A DNA stretch of 64,000 nucleotides from an uncultured Desulfobacterales bacterium (GTDB taxonomy: Bacteria > Desulfobacterota > Desulfobacteria > Desulfobacterales > JAHEIW01). The DNA is taken from NCBI GenBank assembly GCA_947259495.1, contig CAMYLV010000003.1, positions 62,001 through 126,000 on the forward strand. Reading direction: 5' to 3'. Under the pieces are notes generated by a model, which was not told the DNA's origin, searched no databases, and saw only the letters and a list, made by a program, of their open reading frames with translations. This document shows positions 55,561-64,000 of the stretch, piece by piece (position 1 is the stretch's first letter; every line of letters begins with the position of its first letter). The position numbers and the translations under genes are program-made.

Positions 55561-57834
55561 ATGGGCAACTCTATTCTGGATGCCATCGGCAATACGCCCC
55601 TGGTTGAAATCCAAAAGTTAAATCCGAACCCCGGCGTAAATCTGCTGGCCAAGCTTGAGTATTTTAATCCCGGTGGTTCGATTAAGGATCGCGCCGCCGT
55701 TTGGATGATCGAGACCGCCGAAAAATCAGGTGCGCTGACACACCAAAAAATCGTAATCGAGCCCACCAGCGGCAATACCGGCATTGGCCTGGCCCTGGTT
55801 TGTACCGTCAAGGGGTACCGGCTGCTGCTGGTCATGTCAGATGCAGTCAGCATCGAACGCCAGAAGATCCTAAAGGCCCGGGGAGCGGACATTCTTTTAA
55901 CCCCCGGCCATTTGGGCACCGATGGGGCCATTGAAGAAGCCTATCGCCTGGCCCGTGAAAATTCGGACACCTATTTTCTGCCCGATCAATTTAATAATGA
56001 AGCCAACTGGCTGGCGCACTACCACGGGACGGCGGAGGAGATCTGGCAACAGACCAATGGCCGAATTACCACCTTGGTGGCCACTCTGGGAACAACCGGC
56101 ACATTAATGGGCGTTTCCAAGAAATTAAAGACCTATGATCCGACCATTCAGATCGTCGGTATCGAACCGTATCTGGGCCACAAAATTCAGGGATTAAAGA
56201 ACATGAAAGAGGCCTATCGCCCTGAAATTTTTGAAAAGGAGCGCCTGGATCAAAAGCTCAATATCGAAGATGAAGCAGCTTATGAAATGGCCCGGCGGCT
56301 GGCCAGGGAAGAAGGCATATTTGTCGGGATGAGCAGCGGCGCGGCCATGGCCGGCGCCTGTAAGGTCGCCGAGGCAATGACAAAAGGCACTATTGTCGTG
56401 ATATTTCCCGATGGCGGCGAACGCTATTTAAGCACATCCCTTTTTGCCGTGCGCGATGAGATATCCCTGAAATTATTTAATCCCTTAAGCCGCAAAAAAG
56501 AAGTTTTTGAACCTCAGGTACCGGGAAAGGTCTCGGTTTATTCTTGCGGGCCGACCGCCCATGCCCGCGCTCATCTGGGAGAAATGCGGCGCATTGTGTT
56601 TGCCGATCTGATGTGTCGCTACCTGGAGTACCGCGGGTATGCGGTCCATCATTTAACCGATATCAATGATCTCGATGATAAAGCCATCAGTGGATCCGAA
56701 AAACGGGGTGTCGGTCTGGACGAATTTACTGAAGCCAATATTGTCAAATTTAAGGCGGATCTGGCCGTTTTAGGCATTACCCCTGCCAATGTTTATGCCC
56801 GGGCAAGCCAGCATGTTGATGACATGGTGGCCCTTGGCGAGCAACTGGTGCAAAAGGGCATTGCCTATGAAAAATTGCGCTCGTTATATTTTGACATCTC
56901 GCGACTGGATGTCTACGGTCGACTTTCCGGAATTGATATCAATAAAATTAAAGTAGGGGTTACGGTTGATCTGGAGAACTATGAAAAACTAAATCCGCGG
57001 GATTTTACGCTTTTTAAACGCTCCAAACTTTCAGAATTAAAGCGGGGCATCTTTGTCAAAACCCAATGGGGTAACGCCCGGCCCTCCTGGCATATTAAAT
57101 CGGCGGCCATTTCGATGAAATACTTGGGGGAATGTTTCGACATCCACACCAGCAGCCGGGAGCTGGTCTTTCCCCACCACGAAAATGAGAACGCCATAGC
57201 AGTCGCTTTAACCGGAAAGCCACTTGCCAGATGCTTTGTACACTGTGATCGGGTGCTTTTGGATGGTAAAAAATTAGATGAACAGGCGGCCGGGTTAACC
57301 GTCGCAGATTTAGTCAATATGGGATATTCTGGCCGGATCATTCGTTTTTGGCTGCTTTCCAGCCACTATCGCAAACCGATACCCTTTTCAAAAGAGCGCC
57401 TGGTTGATGCCAGGCGTGCGCTCGAGCGTCTCGATCGATGTGTTTCCAATCTGCGCTGTGTCAAACAGGGTGATGCTTATGCCGAGCTCGAACAGTTGCT
57501 TTACGACCTTAAAAACGGGTTTATGAGCGCTATGGATGATGATCTAAATATTTCAGCGGCCCTGGCGACGATTTTTACAATTGTCAAAAAGATCAACACG
57601 CTCATCCGCAAGAAGCAACTGAATTCAGCGGACGCTTCAAAGATTGTTGATGGCTTCCGCAGCATCGACGCGGTTTTGAAGGTATTTAATTTCCTTGATG
57701 CTTATGCTGACCCTGAAATACAGCGCCTGCTCGAAAAAAGAAAGCGTGCCCGCTCGGCGGCAAATTGGGATCTGGCAGATAAAATCAGAGAAGAACTCAG
57801 GTCACGCGGAATACCGGTTCAGGATCAGAGATAG
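55561..57834 (+). CDS. Fusion of cysteine synthase (CysK) with a degenerate cysteinyl-tRNA-synthetase-like domain
   Basis: 757 residues. Residues 1 to about 305 are a complete CysK: PLP lysine K42 in GGSIKDR, PTSGNTGIGLAL, GTTGTLMGV, SSGAAMAGACK. Residues about 312-757 match CysRS from SVYSCGPT (C329) through PHHENE (539-543) to the helical C-terminus. Key catalytic positions are altered: HIGN is HLGE (338-341), the WHIECS zinc Cys is S514, and KMSKS reads K571-L-D-E-Q. It may not charge tRNA-Cys normally. The CysK part should use O-acetylserine and sulfide. Upstream is tmk; no known partner lies next to it. Confidence 0.85.
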   Translation: MGNSILDAIGNTPLVEIQKLNPNPGVNLLAKLEYFNPGGSIKDRAAVWMIETAEKSGALTHQKIVIEPTSGNTGIGLALVCTVKGYRLLLVMSDAVSIERQKILKARGADILLTPGHLGTDGAIEEAYRLARENSDTYFLPDQFNNEANWLAHYHGTAEEIWQQTNGRITTLVATLGTTGTLMGVSKKLKTYDPTIQIVGIEPYLGHKIQGLKNMKEAYRPEIFEKERLDQKLNIEDEAAYEMARRLAREEGIFVGMSSGAAMAGACKVAEAMTKGTIVVIFPDGGERYLSTSLFAVRDEISLKLFNPLSRKKEVFEPQVPGKVSVYSCGPTAHARAHLGEMRRIVFADLMCRYLEYRGYAVHHLTDINDLDDKAISGSEKRGVGLDEFTEANIVKFKADLAVLGITPANVYARASQHVDDMVALGEQLVQKGIAYEKLRSLYFDISRLDVYGRLSGIDINKIKVGVTVDLENYEKLNPRDFTLFKRSKLSELKRGIFVKTQWGNARPSWHIKSAAISMKYLGECFDIHTSSRELVFPHHENENAIAVALTGKPLARCFVHCDRVLLDGKKLDEQAAGLTVADLVNMGYSGRIIRFWLLSSHYRKPIPFSKERLVDARRALERLDRCVSNLRCVKQGDAYAELEQLLYDLKNGFMSAMDDDLNISAALATIFTIVKKINTLIRKKQLNSADASKIVDGFRSIDAVLKVFNFLDAYADPEIQRLLEKRKRARSAANWDLADKIREELRSRGIPVQDQR

Positions 57835-57835
57835 G

Positions 57836-57965
57836 GTTCAAGGGTTCAGAGGCTAAAAAACAGATGGAAAAACTGGAAGATGTTTCACCCATTCTGTTTT
57901 CAGTTTTAATCTCTTTCAATTATTTAACCTCCCAACTCTAAACGCTGAACCTTTGAACCTTTAAT
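57836..57965. repeat. Heptamer-phased inverted repeat (family R3)
   Basis: Left arm GGTTCAAGGGTTCAGAGGC; right arm CTCTAAACGCTGAACCTTTG. The central arms AACAGATGGAAAAACTG and CTGTTTTCAGTTTT pair imperfectly. It begins directly at the stop of the CysK-CysS gene. Confidence 0.75.
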
Positions 57966-58022
57966 TTGAAAATCCCAGCAGGTGGGGGTAAGCACCATCA
58001 TACACAGGAGTTTTAAATTCGA

Positions 58023-59030
58023 ATGATACAACCGATTTATTTCCCCTTTACCTACGTCCCGCAGTGGGTAGCGGAGACTTTCGCTGCCGGCTTCAAGCAT
58101 TTCTGCGTCTATCAGCCCTCGGGTAAAGATGTGCCAGCTGAAATGCAGGCCTGGGTCGCAAAAAATGCGATGAACATCTGTGTGCCGGTGCCGACTGAAG
58201 ATGAAAACCTCGCTGAGGTGGTCAGGGAGTTTCAACGGTTTGCGCATCTGCACGCTGATGGCAAAAATCTCAGGACGGCGGCATTTTGGAATCGGCAAGG
58301 TGCCGTTCCATTTTTCAATGAAACTTCAGCCTCACAAATTGCTGCAGATCTGAAAAAAGACAAAGCTTCGGATGCCGGGCCGGCGCATCCGGACACCTTG
58401 CTGCGTGCGCGGGTTTTTCTCGAATTTGCCCAGGAATTCGACCGGCACAATGCGGAACTCCAGCAGGAATTGGACGTTAATGATCGACGTTCCGAAGATC
58501 TGCTAGCGAATCTGAGCGGCCCAAAAGATAACACCCCACCGGTCACCCGTCTTACGGCTGAAATCAGAGTCGATGATCCGGGTGAATACATGGCGCAGGA
58601 CCGGCTACAGGCGTGGATTCGACTGTTTATGGAAGAACCCATCGATTCGGGGCTTCTGGTGACCAGCAGTCCATCAGTTTTTAACTATCTGGTTGAGAAC
58701 CAGCCGACTGCTGAAAAGATCCTTGAATCCAAAACACTGCCGGCGAAGACGGCAAACGACGATTGGCGGGATGCATTTTTAAATCAGATAAAACACCTTG
58801 TTGAATCCGAGGGGTTGGCAGCCGGCGATGATTCCATTCAATGGCCGGCGGGTGAAAATTATTCGGCAAATCGAACACTCACACTCTATCGGTTGCCCGG
58901 CCGCAGTCCGGCAGATTTACTTGGCCGGATCTTACTGTCGTCAACCAGCGCCCAAAATACATCCAGTCAGATGCCTGAAATTAAGAATACCCTGCTCGGA
59001 CTTATCAGTCAGCGAACCGGCGGCACTTAA
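58023..59030 (+). CDS. Conserved-looking protein of unknown function
   Basis: 335 residues with AGGAG twelve bases upstream. The N-terminus is aromatic (MIQPIYFPFTYVPQWVAETF), and the middle is helical (LLRARVFLEFAQEFDRHNAE, LQQELDVNDRRSEDLLANL). The later segment LQAWIRLFMEEPIDSGLLVT and a tail with SPADLLGRILL follow. No signal peptide, membrane segment, Fe-S cysteine set or nucleotide motif is seen. No family is recognised. It lies between the CysK-CysS fusion and a ferredoxin. Confidence 0.7.
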   Translation: MIQPIYFPFTYVPQWVAETFAAGFKHFCVYQPSGKDVPAEMQAWVAKNAMNICVPVPTEDENLAEVVREFQRFAHLHADGKNLRTAAFWNRQGAVPFFNETSASQIAADLKKDKASDAGPAHPDTLLRARVFLEFAQEFDRHNAELQQELDVNDRRSEDLLANLSGPKDNTPPVTRLTAEIRVDDPGEYMAQDRLQAWIRLFMEEPIDSGLLVTSSPSVFNYLVENQPTAEKILESKTLPAKTANDDWRDAFLNQIKHLVESEGLAAGDDSIQWPAGENYSANRTLTLYRLPGRSPADLLGRILLSSTSAQNTSSQMPEIKNTLLGLISQRTGGT

Positions 59031-59048
59031 ATTTTGTTAAAATCTGAA

Positions 59049-59061
59049 ACGCTCAATTTAG
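59049..59061. repeat. Isolated end-motif of the 78-base repeat family
   Basis: CGCTCAATTTAGG after the stop of the unknown gene, matching the end of the repeats at 48728 and 55543. Confidence 0.4.
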
Positions 59062-59184
59062 GTAAAAATTATTATCAAGACTTGACTCAGTTTTCCAATT
59101 GGTATAATGACTTTTTTTTTAATGGAATCCAAGGGGGCCTTCCAGCACCTTTATCAAATCCTAATTTGAAAGGAGATGTATATA

Positions 59185-59373
59185 ATGGCTTTTAATCCTA
59201 TCGTCGACGAAGAAAAATGCGTAGGTTGCGAAGAATGCGTAGATGTCTGCCCGGTTGAAGTATTTGAAATGCAGGACGGGAAATCCGTGCCCGTTAATGC
59301 TGAAGAATGTTTGGGCTGCGAAAGTTGTGTCGAGGTCTGTGAAGAAGGCGCTATTGTCGTAGAAGAAACTTAA
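59185..59373 (+). CDS. 2[4Fe-4S] ferredoxin
   Basis: 62 residues from ATG 59185 (AAAGGAGATG upstream; ATG 59176 is too close to the ribosome site). Cluster ligands: C12-x2-C15-x2-C18-x3-C22-P and C42-x2-C45-x2-C48-x3-C52-E, the second cluster with E where P is usual. A small acidic soluble ferredoxin, a low-potential electron carrier for anaerobic metabolism. A strong terminator follows at once, so it is expressed as a short single-gene transcript. Confidence 0.95.
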   Translation: MAFNPIVDEEKCVGCEECVDVCPVEVFEMQDGKSVPVNAEECLGCESCVEVCEEGAIVVEET

Positions 59374-59381
59374 TCCGATTT

Positions 59382-59434
59382 GACCCCCTGACCAGCATGA
59401 CCTTATCAAAAGCGCAGTCAGGGGGGTCTTTTTT
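59382..59434 (+). terminator. Rho-independent terminator of the ferredoxin gene
   Basis: GACCCCCTGAC (59382-59392) pairs with GTCAGGGGGGTC (59417-59428), followed by six T. Loop is 24 bases and partly structured. Confidence 0.85.
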
Positions 59435-59557
59435 ACAGGCGCGCGGAATCGCCTGCCGGAACGATTTTACATCGAGAACCCCGCCCATCTGTCTCTTTTT
59501 TGTAATCCATTGAATTCGAACCAACCGTTTAGCGGCTGGTTGTTGACTCAGCCTTTT

Positions 59558-59890
59558 ATGAAACAATATGTAATCGATGAACTCAGACCCAAGGACCATC
59601 ATAAGATAAAGGAATATCTGGACAAAACTTATGGTCCTGCGGAAATGGAGAGTATCTACTGGGTGCCGCTGGCCGTGGAGGTGCTGACGGAAATCCAGCA
59701 CCAGCATTCCGATTGCCAACCCTTCTTTTTTGCTATAGATTTGCAAGAAGATCAGTTGGCCCTTGAACTGCTGGTCCGCACCAAAAGCCGGGTTCGGTGT
59801 GCTTGTATCGGCGATGCCGCTGAAGAACAGCGGATCTGGATTATGGACATTGTTGATGCCATATTCAAACTATTGGATATTGTTACCTGA
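59558..59890 (+). CDS. Small hypothetical protein
   Basis: 110 residues from ATG 59558 (no strong ribosome site; an upstream in-frame ATG at 59510 has none either). A helical start (VIDELRPKDHHKIKEYLDKT), YWVPLAVEVLTEIQ and a C-terminal beta segment (IWIMDIVDAIFKLLDI) suggest a compact single-domain fold. No family is recognised. It stands between the ferredoxin terminator and plsC. Confidence 0.6.
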   Translation: MKQYVIDELRPKDHHKIKEYLDKTYGPAEMESIYWVPLAVEVLTEIQHQHSDCQPFFFAIDLQEDQLALELLVRTKSRVRCACIGDAAEEQRIWIMDIVDAIFKLLDIVT

Positions 59891-60041
59891 GATACAATTG
59901 TAAATTTTCGATTGACGATTGTATATTGAAAAAATTTCCCCAAATTTTACATTATCCTGTATTATAATATTCGCGCAAAGCAGCTTACCCCAATCTTCAA
60001 TTGCAATCGGCAAAATTCAATGACGTGCAGGAAATGTTGAA

Positions 60042-60767
60042 ATGATTCGGACCTTATATGTCACGATCTGGGTTATTTTTGCTACGCTGGTGCTGGGCAT
60101 AGTGGTTATGGTGCTTTCAATTTTTGTCAAATCTGGCAATCCCCTGCACAAAATTGCCCGTTTTTGGGGTCGATCCATTCTGGTGGTCAGCCGCATCAAG
60201 GTTACCGTCGAAGGGCTTTCCGGCATTGATCCGCAACGCCCATATATTTTCATGTCCAATCACCAGAGTAATTTTGACATACCGGTTTTGCTGGGGCATC
60301 TTGCGGTTCAGTTTCGTTGGCTGGCCAAGGTGGAACTTTTTAAAATTCCGATTTTTGGTCACGCCATGCGCAAGGCCGGTTATATCAATATTGACCGCAA
60401 TAATCGCAAGTCGGCCATTAAAAGTCTTGAGGTGGCAGCCGAAAAGATAAAAAACGGCGTCTCGGTACTCATTTTTCCGGAAGGCACGCGCACCCAGGAC
60501 GGAAAAATCCGACGCTTTAAGAAAGGCGGATTTGTGATGGCCATTGATTCCGGAGTCCCGATCGTCCCGGTTGTCATTAGCGGCGCACATGCGATTATGG
60601 CCAAAGGTAAGTTTCGTGTTAATCCGGGCCAGATCCGTATGCTGATCCACGAACCAATCGACACTTCGACCTATACCCGCGAGACGAAAGAAGCGCTGAT
60701 GGAACACGTTCGCCGCGTCATGTGTGACAATTTTGAACCCCGTGGGATGGAGGAAAGGGTATGTTAA
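60042..60767 (+). CDS. plsC: 1-acyl-sn-glycerol-3-phosphate acyltransferase
   Basis: 241 residues. An N-terminal membrane helix (about 5-28) precedes the acyltransferase motif H74-x4-D79 (NHQSNFD), the LAKVELFKIPIFG motif and FPEGTRTQDG. It makes phosphatidic acid at the inner membrane in phospholipid synthesis. AGGAAATG precedes its ATG. The gene overlaps rnj by seven bases, and its last codons contain rnj's ribosome site. Confidence 0.95.
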   Translation: MIRTLYVTIWVIFATLVLGIVVMVLSIFVKSGNPLHKIARFWGRSILVVSRIKVTVEGLSGIDPQRPYIFMSNHQSNFDIPVLLGHLAVQFRWLAKVELFKIPIFGHAMRKAGYINIDRNNRKSAIKSLEVAAEKIKNGVSVLIFPEGTRTQDGKIRRFKKGGFVMAIDSGVPIVPVVISGAHAIMAKGKFRVNPGQIRMLIHEPIDTSTYTRETKEALMEHVRRVMCDNFEPRGMEERVC

Positions 60768-62410
60768 AAATTATCCCGCTCGGCGGCCTTGGTGAGATTG
60801 GCCTGAATATGCTGGTATTCGAATACGGGGGCACCCTCTTTGTGGTCGATGCCGGATTGATGTTTCCAGAAGATTACATGCTGGGGGTGGATTTTGTCAT
60901 TCCGGACATGGGCTATTTGCGGCAGAATGAATCCCGTGTGGCGGGTATTGTTCTAACCCATGCTCACGAAGATCATATCGGCGCTTTACCGTATTTATTA
61001 AAAGAGGTCAGGGCCCCGGTATTCGCAACGCCGTTTACCCTGGGGCTGGTTCGAAAAAAAATGGAAGAATACGAGCTCGGCGGTCCCGCGGATTTGCATT
61101 CCATATTACCGGATGAAACATTGAAATTGGGCCCGTTTACCTTGGAATTTATTCGTGTTGGCCACAGCGTGTTGGACGGCGTGGGGATTTCCATCCAGAC
61201 GCCATTGGGCAGAATAATCCATACCGGTGATTTTAAAATTGGCTATGGTTCCGCTGATGGGATGGCCACGGACGTAAACAAATTCGCCAAATTTGGAGAA
61301 AAGGGGGTATTGGCCCTGCTGTCGGATTCCACCAATGTGGAAAGGGAAGGATATCCCATTACGGATAAAGAAATTTGTGAGGCCCTGCTGCGGATTATTG
61401 CCGGAAGCAGCGGCCGTGTGATTGTGGCTTTATTTGCTTCCAATATCGCCCGTATTCAGGTCATTATGGATATTGCCAAGGCGAACGGGAAAAAGATCAT
61501 ATTTGATGGAAAAAGTATTGAAGCCAGTGTACATATTGCCAGCAAGCTGGGGTATCTGGACACCTCCACAAACGCGGTCATCTCAATCGATGAGCTCGCG
61601 GATTACGATGATGAAGAGATTATCATCATTACCACCGGAACCCAGGGCGAACCGATGTCCGCTCTGGCCCGAATGTCCGCCGGGACCCATAAGCACTTAA
61701 AAATAAAATCGGGGGATACGGTGGTTCTATCCTCTAAATTCATTCCCGGCAATGAAAAGGCGATAACCAAAATTATCAACAATCTCTATCGCAAAGGCGC
61801 TGATGTTATCTACGAAAAAATATCTGATATTCATGTTTCCGGGCATGCATTTCGGGAAGAACTCAAACTGATGATCAAATTGACCCAACCCCGGTATTTT
61901 ATCCCGGTTCATGGAGAATACCGGCATCTGATTTTGCATTCGCGTCTGGCCGCAGAAGTGGGCATTCCAAAAGAGAATATCTTACTAACCGAAAATGGTC
62001 AAATTGTCGAATTTGATAAAAGCGGTGGCCGGATGAACGGGCGGGTTCCCACCGGCCGGGTGCTCATCGATGGCAAAGGCGTTGGGGATGTCGGGCGCAG
62101 CGTTTTAAAGGAACGTCGGGTGTTGTCTGAAGATGGCATGGTCGCTGTGACCATGGCGTTTGATGAAGAAACCGGTGTTGTGGTTTACGGTCCTGAGATT
62201 ATTTCAAGGGGTTTTGTTTTTGAAACTGAAAGTGGTCACCTGTTGGAAGATGCCCAGTGTGTGGTTTTGGAGATTGTCGAAGAGGTGACACCGGAGATTA
62301 ACAACCGGGTCGATATCATCCGCTCAAAGATTAAAACCGCATTGCGGCAATATTTTTTCTTTACCATCGGTCGCCGGCCAGTTATACTTCCGTTTATTAT
62401 GGAAGTTTAG
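60761..62410 (+). CDS. rnj: Ribonuclease J
   Basis: 549 residues with GGAGGAAAGGG upstream. Beta-lactamase/beta-CASP signatures: LTHAHEDHIGALPYLL (H67, H69, D71, H72), HSVLDGVGISI, HTGDFKIG, SDSTNVEREG, TTGTQGEPMSALARM and VSGHAFREELKLMI, and a C-terminal helical domain. RNase J is a 5'-3' exonuclease and endonuclease for mRNA decay and rRNA processing. It is typical of Desulfobacterota and Firmicutes but absent from E. coli. Co-transcribed with plsC. Confidence 0.97.
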   Translation: MLKIIPLGGLGEIGLNMLVFEYGGTLFVVDAGLMFPEDYMLGVDFVIPDMGYLRQNESRVAGIVLTHAHEDHIGALPYLLKEVRAPVFATPFTLGLVRKKMEEYELGGPADLHSILPDETLKLGPFTLEFIRVGHSVLDGVGISIQTPLGRIIHTGDFKIGYGSADGMATDVNKFAKFGEKGVLALLSDSTNVEREGYPITDKEICEALLRIIAGSSGRVIVALFASNIARIQVIMDIAKANGKKIIFDGKSIEASVHIASKLGYLDTSTNAVISIDELADYDDEEIIIITTGTQGEPMSALARMSAGTHKHLKIKSGDTVVLSSKFIPGNEKAITKIINNLYRKGADVIYEKISDIHVSGHAFREELKLMIKLTQPRYFIPVHGEYRHLILHSRLAAEVGIPKENILLTENGQIVEFDKSGGRMNGRVPTGRVLIDGKGVGDVGRSVLKERRVLSEDGMVAVTMAFDEETGVVVYGPEIISRGFVFETESGHLLEDAQCVVLEIVEEVTPEINNRVDIIRSKIKTALRQYFFFTIGRRPVILPFIMEV

Positions 62411-62411
62411 C

Positions 62412-62590
62412 TTTCGGGTTCAGGGTTCAAAAGTTCAGGGTTCCGGGTTGATGAGTTTCAGAATTGAACTGACCTGTTTCTGGCTGTTGTCCTATGTCGC
62501 CAATTATCTAATGATCTATTTCTGATGTTGCCTAACCTCTGAACCTTTGAACGTTGAACCTCTGAACCAGGTGACTGACTCCTGAAACTT
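62412..62590. repeat. Heptamer-phased inverted repeat (family R3)
   Basis: Left arm CGGGTTCAGGGTTCAAAAGT and right arm GAACCTTTGAACGTTGAACC followed by TCTGAACC. It begins two bases after the rnj stop and ends before ftsK. Confidence 0.75.
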
Positions 62591-62634
62591 AAAAAACGAC
62601 ACGCAAAACGTAACCCACAACCCGATACAAGCCT

Positions 62635-64000
62635 ATGCGCAAAGAAATTATCGGCATCTTTTGTTTTTTTCTGGTTATCTATACGCTGATCAGTCTGTTG
62701 TCATTCAGTCCGGATGATCCGTCGATTCACAACGCTAAAGCCGGGGGTGAGTTTCACAACCTGTTTGGCTTTCTCGGTGCGCATCTGGCCGGTATTTTGA
62801 TCGGCCTCTTCGGGCTCGGCGCATTTTGGATCCCGCTTTTGCTGTTATTGACCAGTATTCATTTTTTTGGCGATCATCCGATGAAGGCAAAAATTGCGAC
62901 ACTCATCGGCGGTGTTCTGCTGGTGGCCACCACCGGCAGCCTGCTGGCCATGCGTCAAGATGCCTACCTTCTGTTTGGCAGCCAGTTTTCGGCCGGCGGT
63001 CTGGTTGGCATTCCATTAAAGTCCTTCCTGACCCAATACACCAACTTTACCGGGGCCTTAATTATTTTAATCCTGCTGTGGATCGTCGGCTTCATTCTGG
63101 CTACCGGTTTTTCCCTTATCACTTTTGGCCTGCGATGCTGGGCTTGGATTTCTGCAATCTTAGACCGCATAATGACCGTTTATCTTAAATGGAAGGAGCG
63201 TCGCGAGCGGTCAAAGAAATTTGCTCAAGTTGATCGCAATACCACGCGTGCCAAAGCCAAGAAAATAAAAATCAAAGCCGCCAGCGCTAAACCGATCAAG
63301 CCCGTTCCATCGCCCAAGCAGGAAGAATTTAAGTTCATGCGAACCGGCAAGGGCTTCCAACTGCCGTCGATAAATTTTTTGGAAGAGCCGGAATTTCAAA
63401 TCGGTTCAGCAGATAATGAAAATTTACGAATGCAGTCCCAGCTGCTTGAGAAAAAACTGGAGGATTTCGCTGTTCAGGGAAGAGTGGTTGAAGTCGCCCC
63501 CGGCCCGGTTGTTACCACCTTTGAATATGAACCGGCCCCCGGTGTGAAGATCAACAAAATTGTCAACCTGACAGATGATCTGGCACTGGCCATGCGGGCA
63601 ACCAGCATTCGGATCGTGGCGCCGATTCCGGGCAAGGCCGTCATTGGTATCGAGGTTCCGAATACCGATCGCCAGATGGTCAAATTCAAAGAAATTATTG
63701 CATCCAGCGTATTTGAAAAGTGTAAATCAAAGCTGACCCTTTGTCTGGGGAAAGATATTGTCGGCAACCCGGTGGTTGCCGAACTGGAAAAAATGCCCCA
63801 TCTCTTGATTGCCGGCGCCACCGGCACCGGTAAAAGCGTGGCCTTAAATGCCATGATCTGCAGCCTGCTTTACAAGTCCAAACCAAGTGAAGTCAAAATT
63901 ATTATGGTCGACCCCAAACGCATCGAGCTGTCCAGCTACGATGGGATTCCCCATTTGATCACACCGGTGGTCACCAATCCAAAGAAAGCAACCAATGCGC
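62635..64000 (+). CDS. ftsK: DNA translocase FtsK/SpoIIIE, 5' part
   Basis: Starts at ATG 62635 and runs open to the window end, 455 codons seen. Four membrane helices occupy about residues 5-25, 45-75, 80-105 and 135-165. A charged linker (KERRERSKKFAQV) precedes the motor alpha domain (RVVEVAPGPVVTTFEYEPAP, LALAMRATSIRIVAPIPGKA). Walker A is GATGTGKS and the chain ends just past VDPKRIELSSYDGIPHL. The gamma domain lies outside the window. It pumps DNA during chromosome segregation at division. The linker is short, about 100 residues, compared with E. coli. Confidence 0.96.
   Translation, partial: MRKEIIGIFCFFLVIYTLISLLSFSPDDPSIHNAKAGGEFHNLFGFLGAHLAGILIGLFGLGAFWIPLLLLLTSIHFFGDHPMKAKIATLIGGVLLVATTGSLLAMRQDAYLLFGSQFSAGGLVGIPLKSFLTQYTNFTGALIILILLWIVGFILATGFSLITFGLRCWAWISAILDRIMTVYLKWKERRERSKKFAQVDRNTTRAKAKKIKIKAASAKPIKPVPSPKQEEFKFMRTGKGFQLPSINFLEEPEFQIGSADNENLRMQSQLLEKKLEDFAVQGRVVEVAPGPVVTTFEYEPAPGVKINKIVNLTDDLALAMRATSIRIVAPIPGKAVIGIEVPNTDRQMVKFKEIIASSVFEKCKSKLTLCLGKDIVGNPVVAELEKMPHLLIAGATGTGKSVALNAMICSLLYKSKPSEVKIIMVDPKRIELSSYDGIPHLITPVVTNPKKATNA

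Noticed and set aside
57836-57965. Heptamer repeat as simple tandem repeat
   Set aside because: The second arm is the inverse of the first and the units vary, so it is described as a phased inverted repeat.

Overview
The window reads as chromosomal DNA of a Gram-negative anaerobe, most likely a Desulfobacterota (deltaproteobacterial) sulfate reducer or a close relative. The evidence is a periplasmic tetraheme cytochrome c3, several Tat-exported Fe-S proteins (DUF362, NapH/NapG-like polyferredoxin, Fe-S aldo/keto reductase), a LUD-domain protein, LptD and FadL outer-membrane proteins, hybrid and sigma-54 signalling proteins, and intergenic spacers full of palindromic repeats. No rRNA, tRNA, CRISPR, prophage or integrase was seen. 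The DNA looks like core genome with small accessory islands, not a mobile element.

Layout. 1-8.2 kb is an envelope and signalling block: a membrane protein running off the left edge, a PspA-like coiled-coil protein and a lipid- or membrane-anchored VWA protein (minus strand), a divergent OmpR-type two-component pair, and a PAS/GAF hybrid kinase. 8.4-11.6 kb holds a flavodoxin diverging from tetraheme cytochrome c3, two small unknown genes and a WYL regulator. 11.6-17.4 kb is a minus-strand redox cluster: a DUF6599-like membrane-anchored protein, a Tat DUF362 protein, a NapH-NapG fusion polyferredoxin, a remnant of a second aldo/keto reductase, and a Tat-exported Fe-S aldo/keto reductase. 17.7-20.9 kb has a small helical protein, a zinc-ribbon rhomboid protease and a FadL-type porin with a structured leader.

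20.9-25.5 kb contains thiM-thiE-thiL-thiD (minus), a universal stress protein and a LUD protein. 25.8-28.3 kb is a MoxR AAA+ ATPase plus CoxE-like VWA pair. 28.4-33.8 kb is loosely packed: an orphan pseudopilin, a PilZ-like protein, YjbQ, a Cache-HAMP sensor lacking an output domain together with a small partner, and a winged-helix/coiled-coil protein, separated by repeats. 34-38.3 kb carries eno, a LolA-like exported protein and pyrG. 38.5-45.5 kb carries a response regulator with a Cys-rich tail, a GAF/sigma-54 activator, an exported START-like protein and a double-length GlmS-like amidotransferase/SIS protein.

45.9-53.4 kb is a minus-strand housekeeping run, lptD, NusG paralogue, HU/IHF, holB, PSP1/RicT-like and metG. 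53.7-64 kb is on the plus strand: surE, tmk, a CysK-CysS fusion, an unknown gene, a 2[4Fe-4S] ferredoxin, a small unknown gene, plsC, rnj and the 5' part of ftsK.

The points most worth a second look are: (1) a cysteine synthase fused to a cysteinyl-tRNA-synthetase-like domain that has lost a zinc-ligand Cys and the KMSKS loop; (2) the predicted exported electron-transfer system centred on a Tat-exported Fe-S aldo/keto reductase; (3) a 1.26-kilo-residue GlmS-like protein with a buried nucleophile Cys and a large insertion; and (4) several distinct palindromic repeat families, including a MITE-like element with one copy nested inside another and heptamer-phased giant inverted repeats. All names rest on reading the translated sequence; no database search was run.
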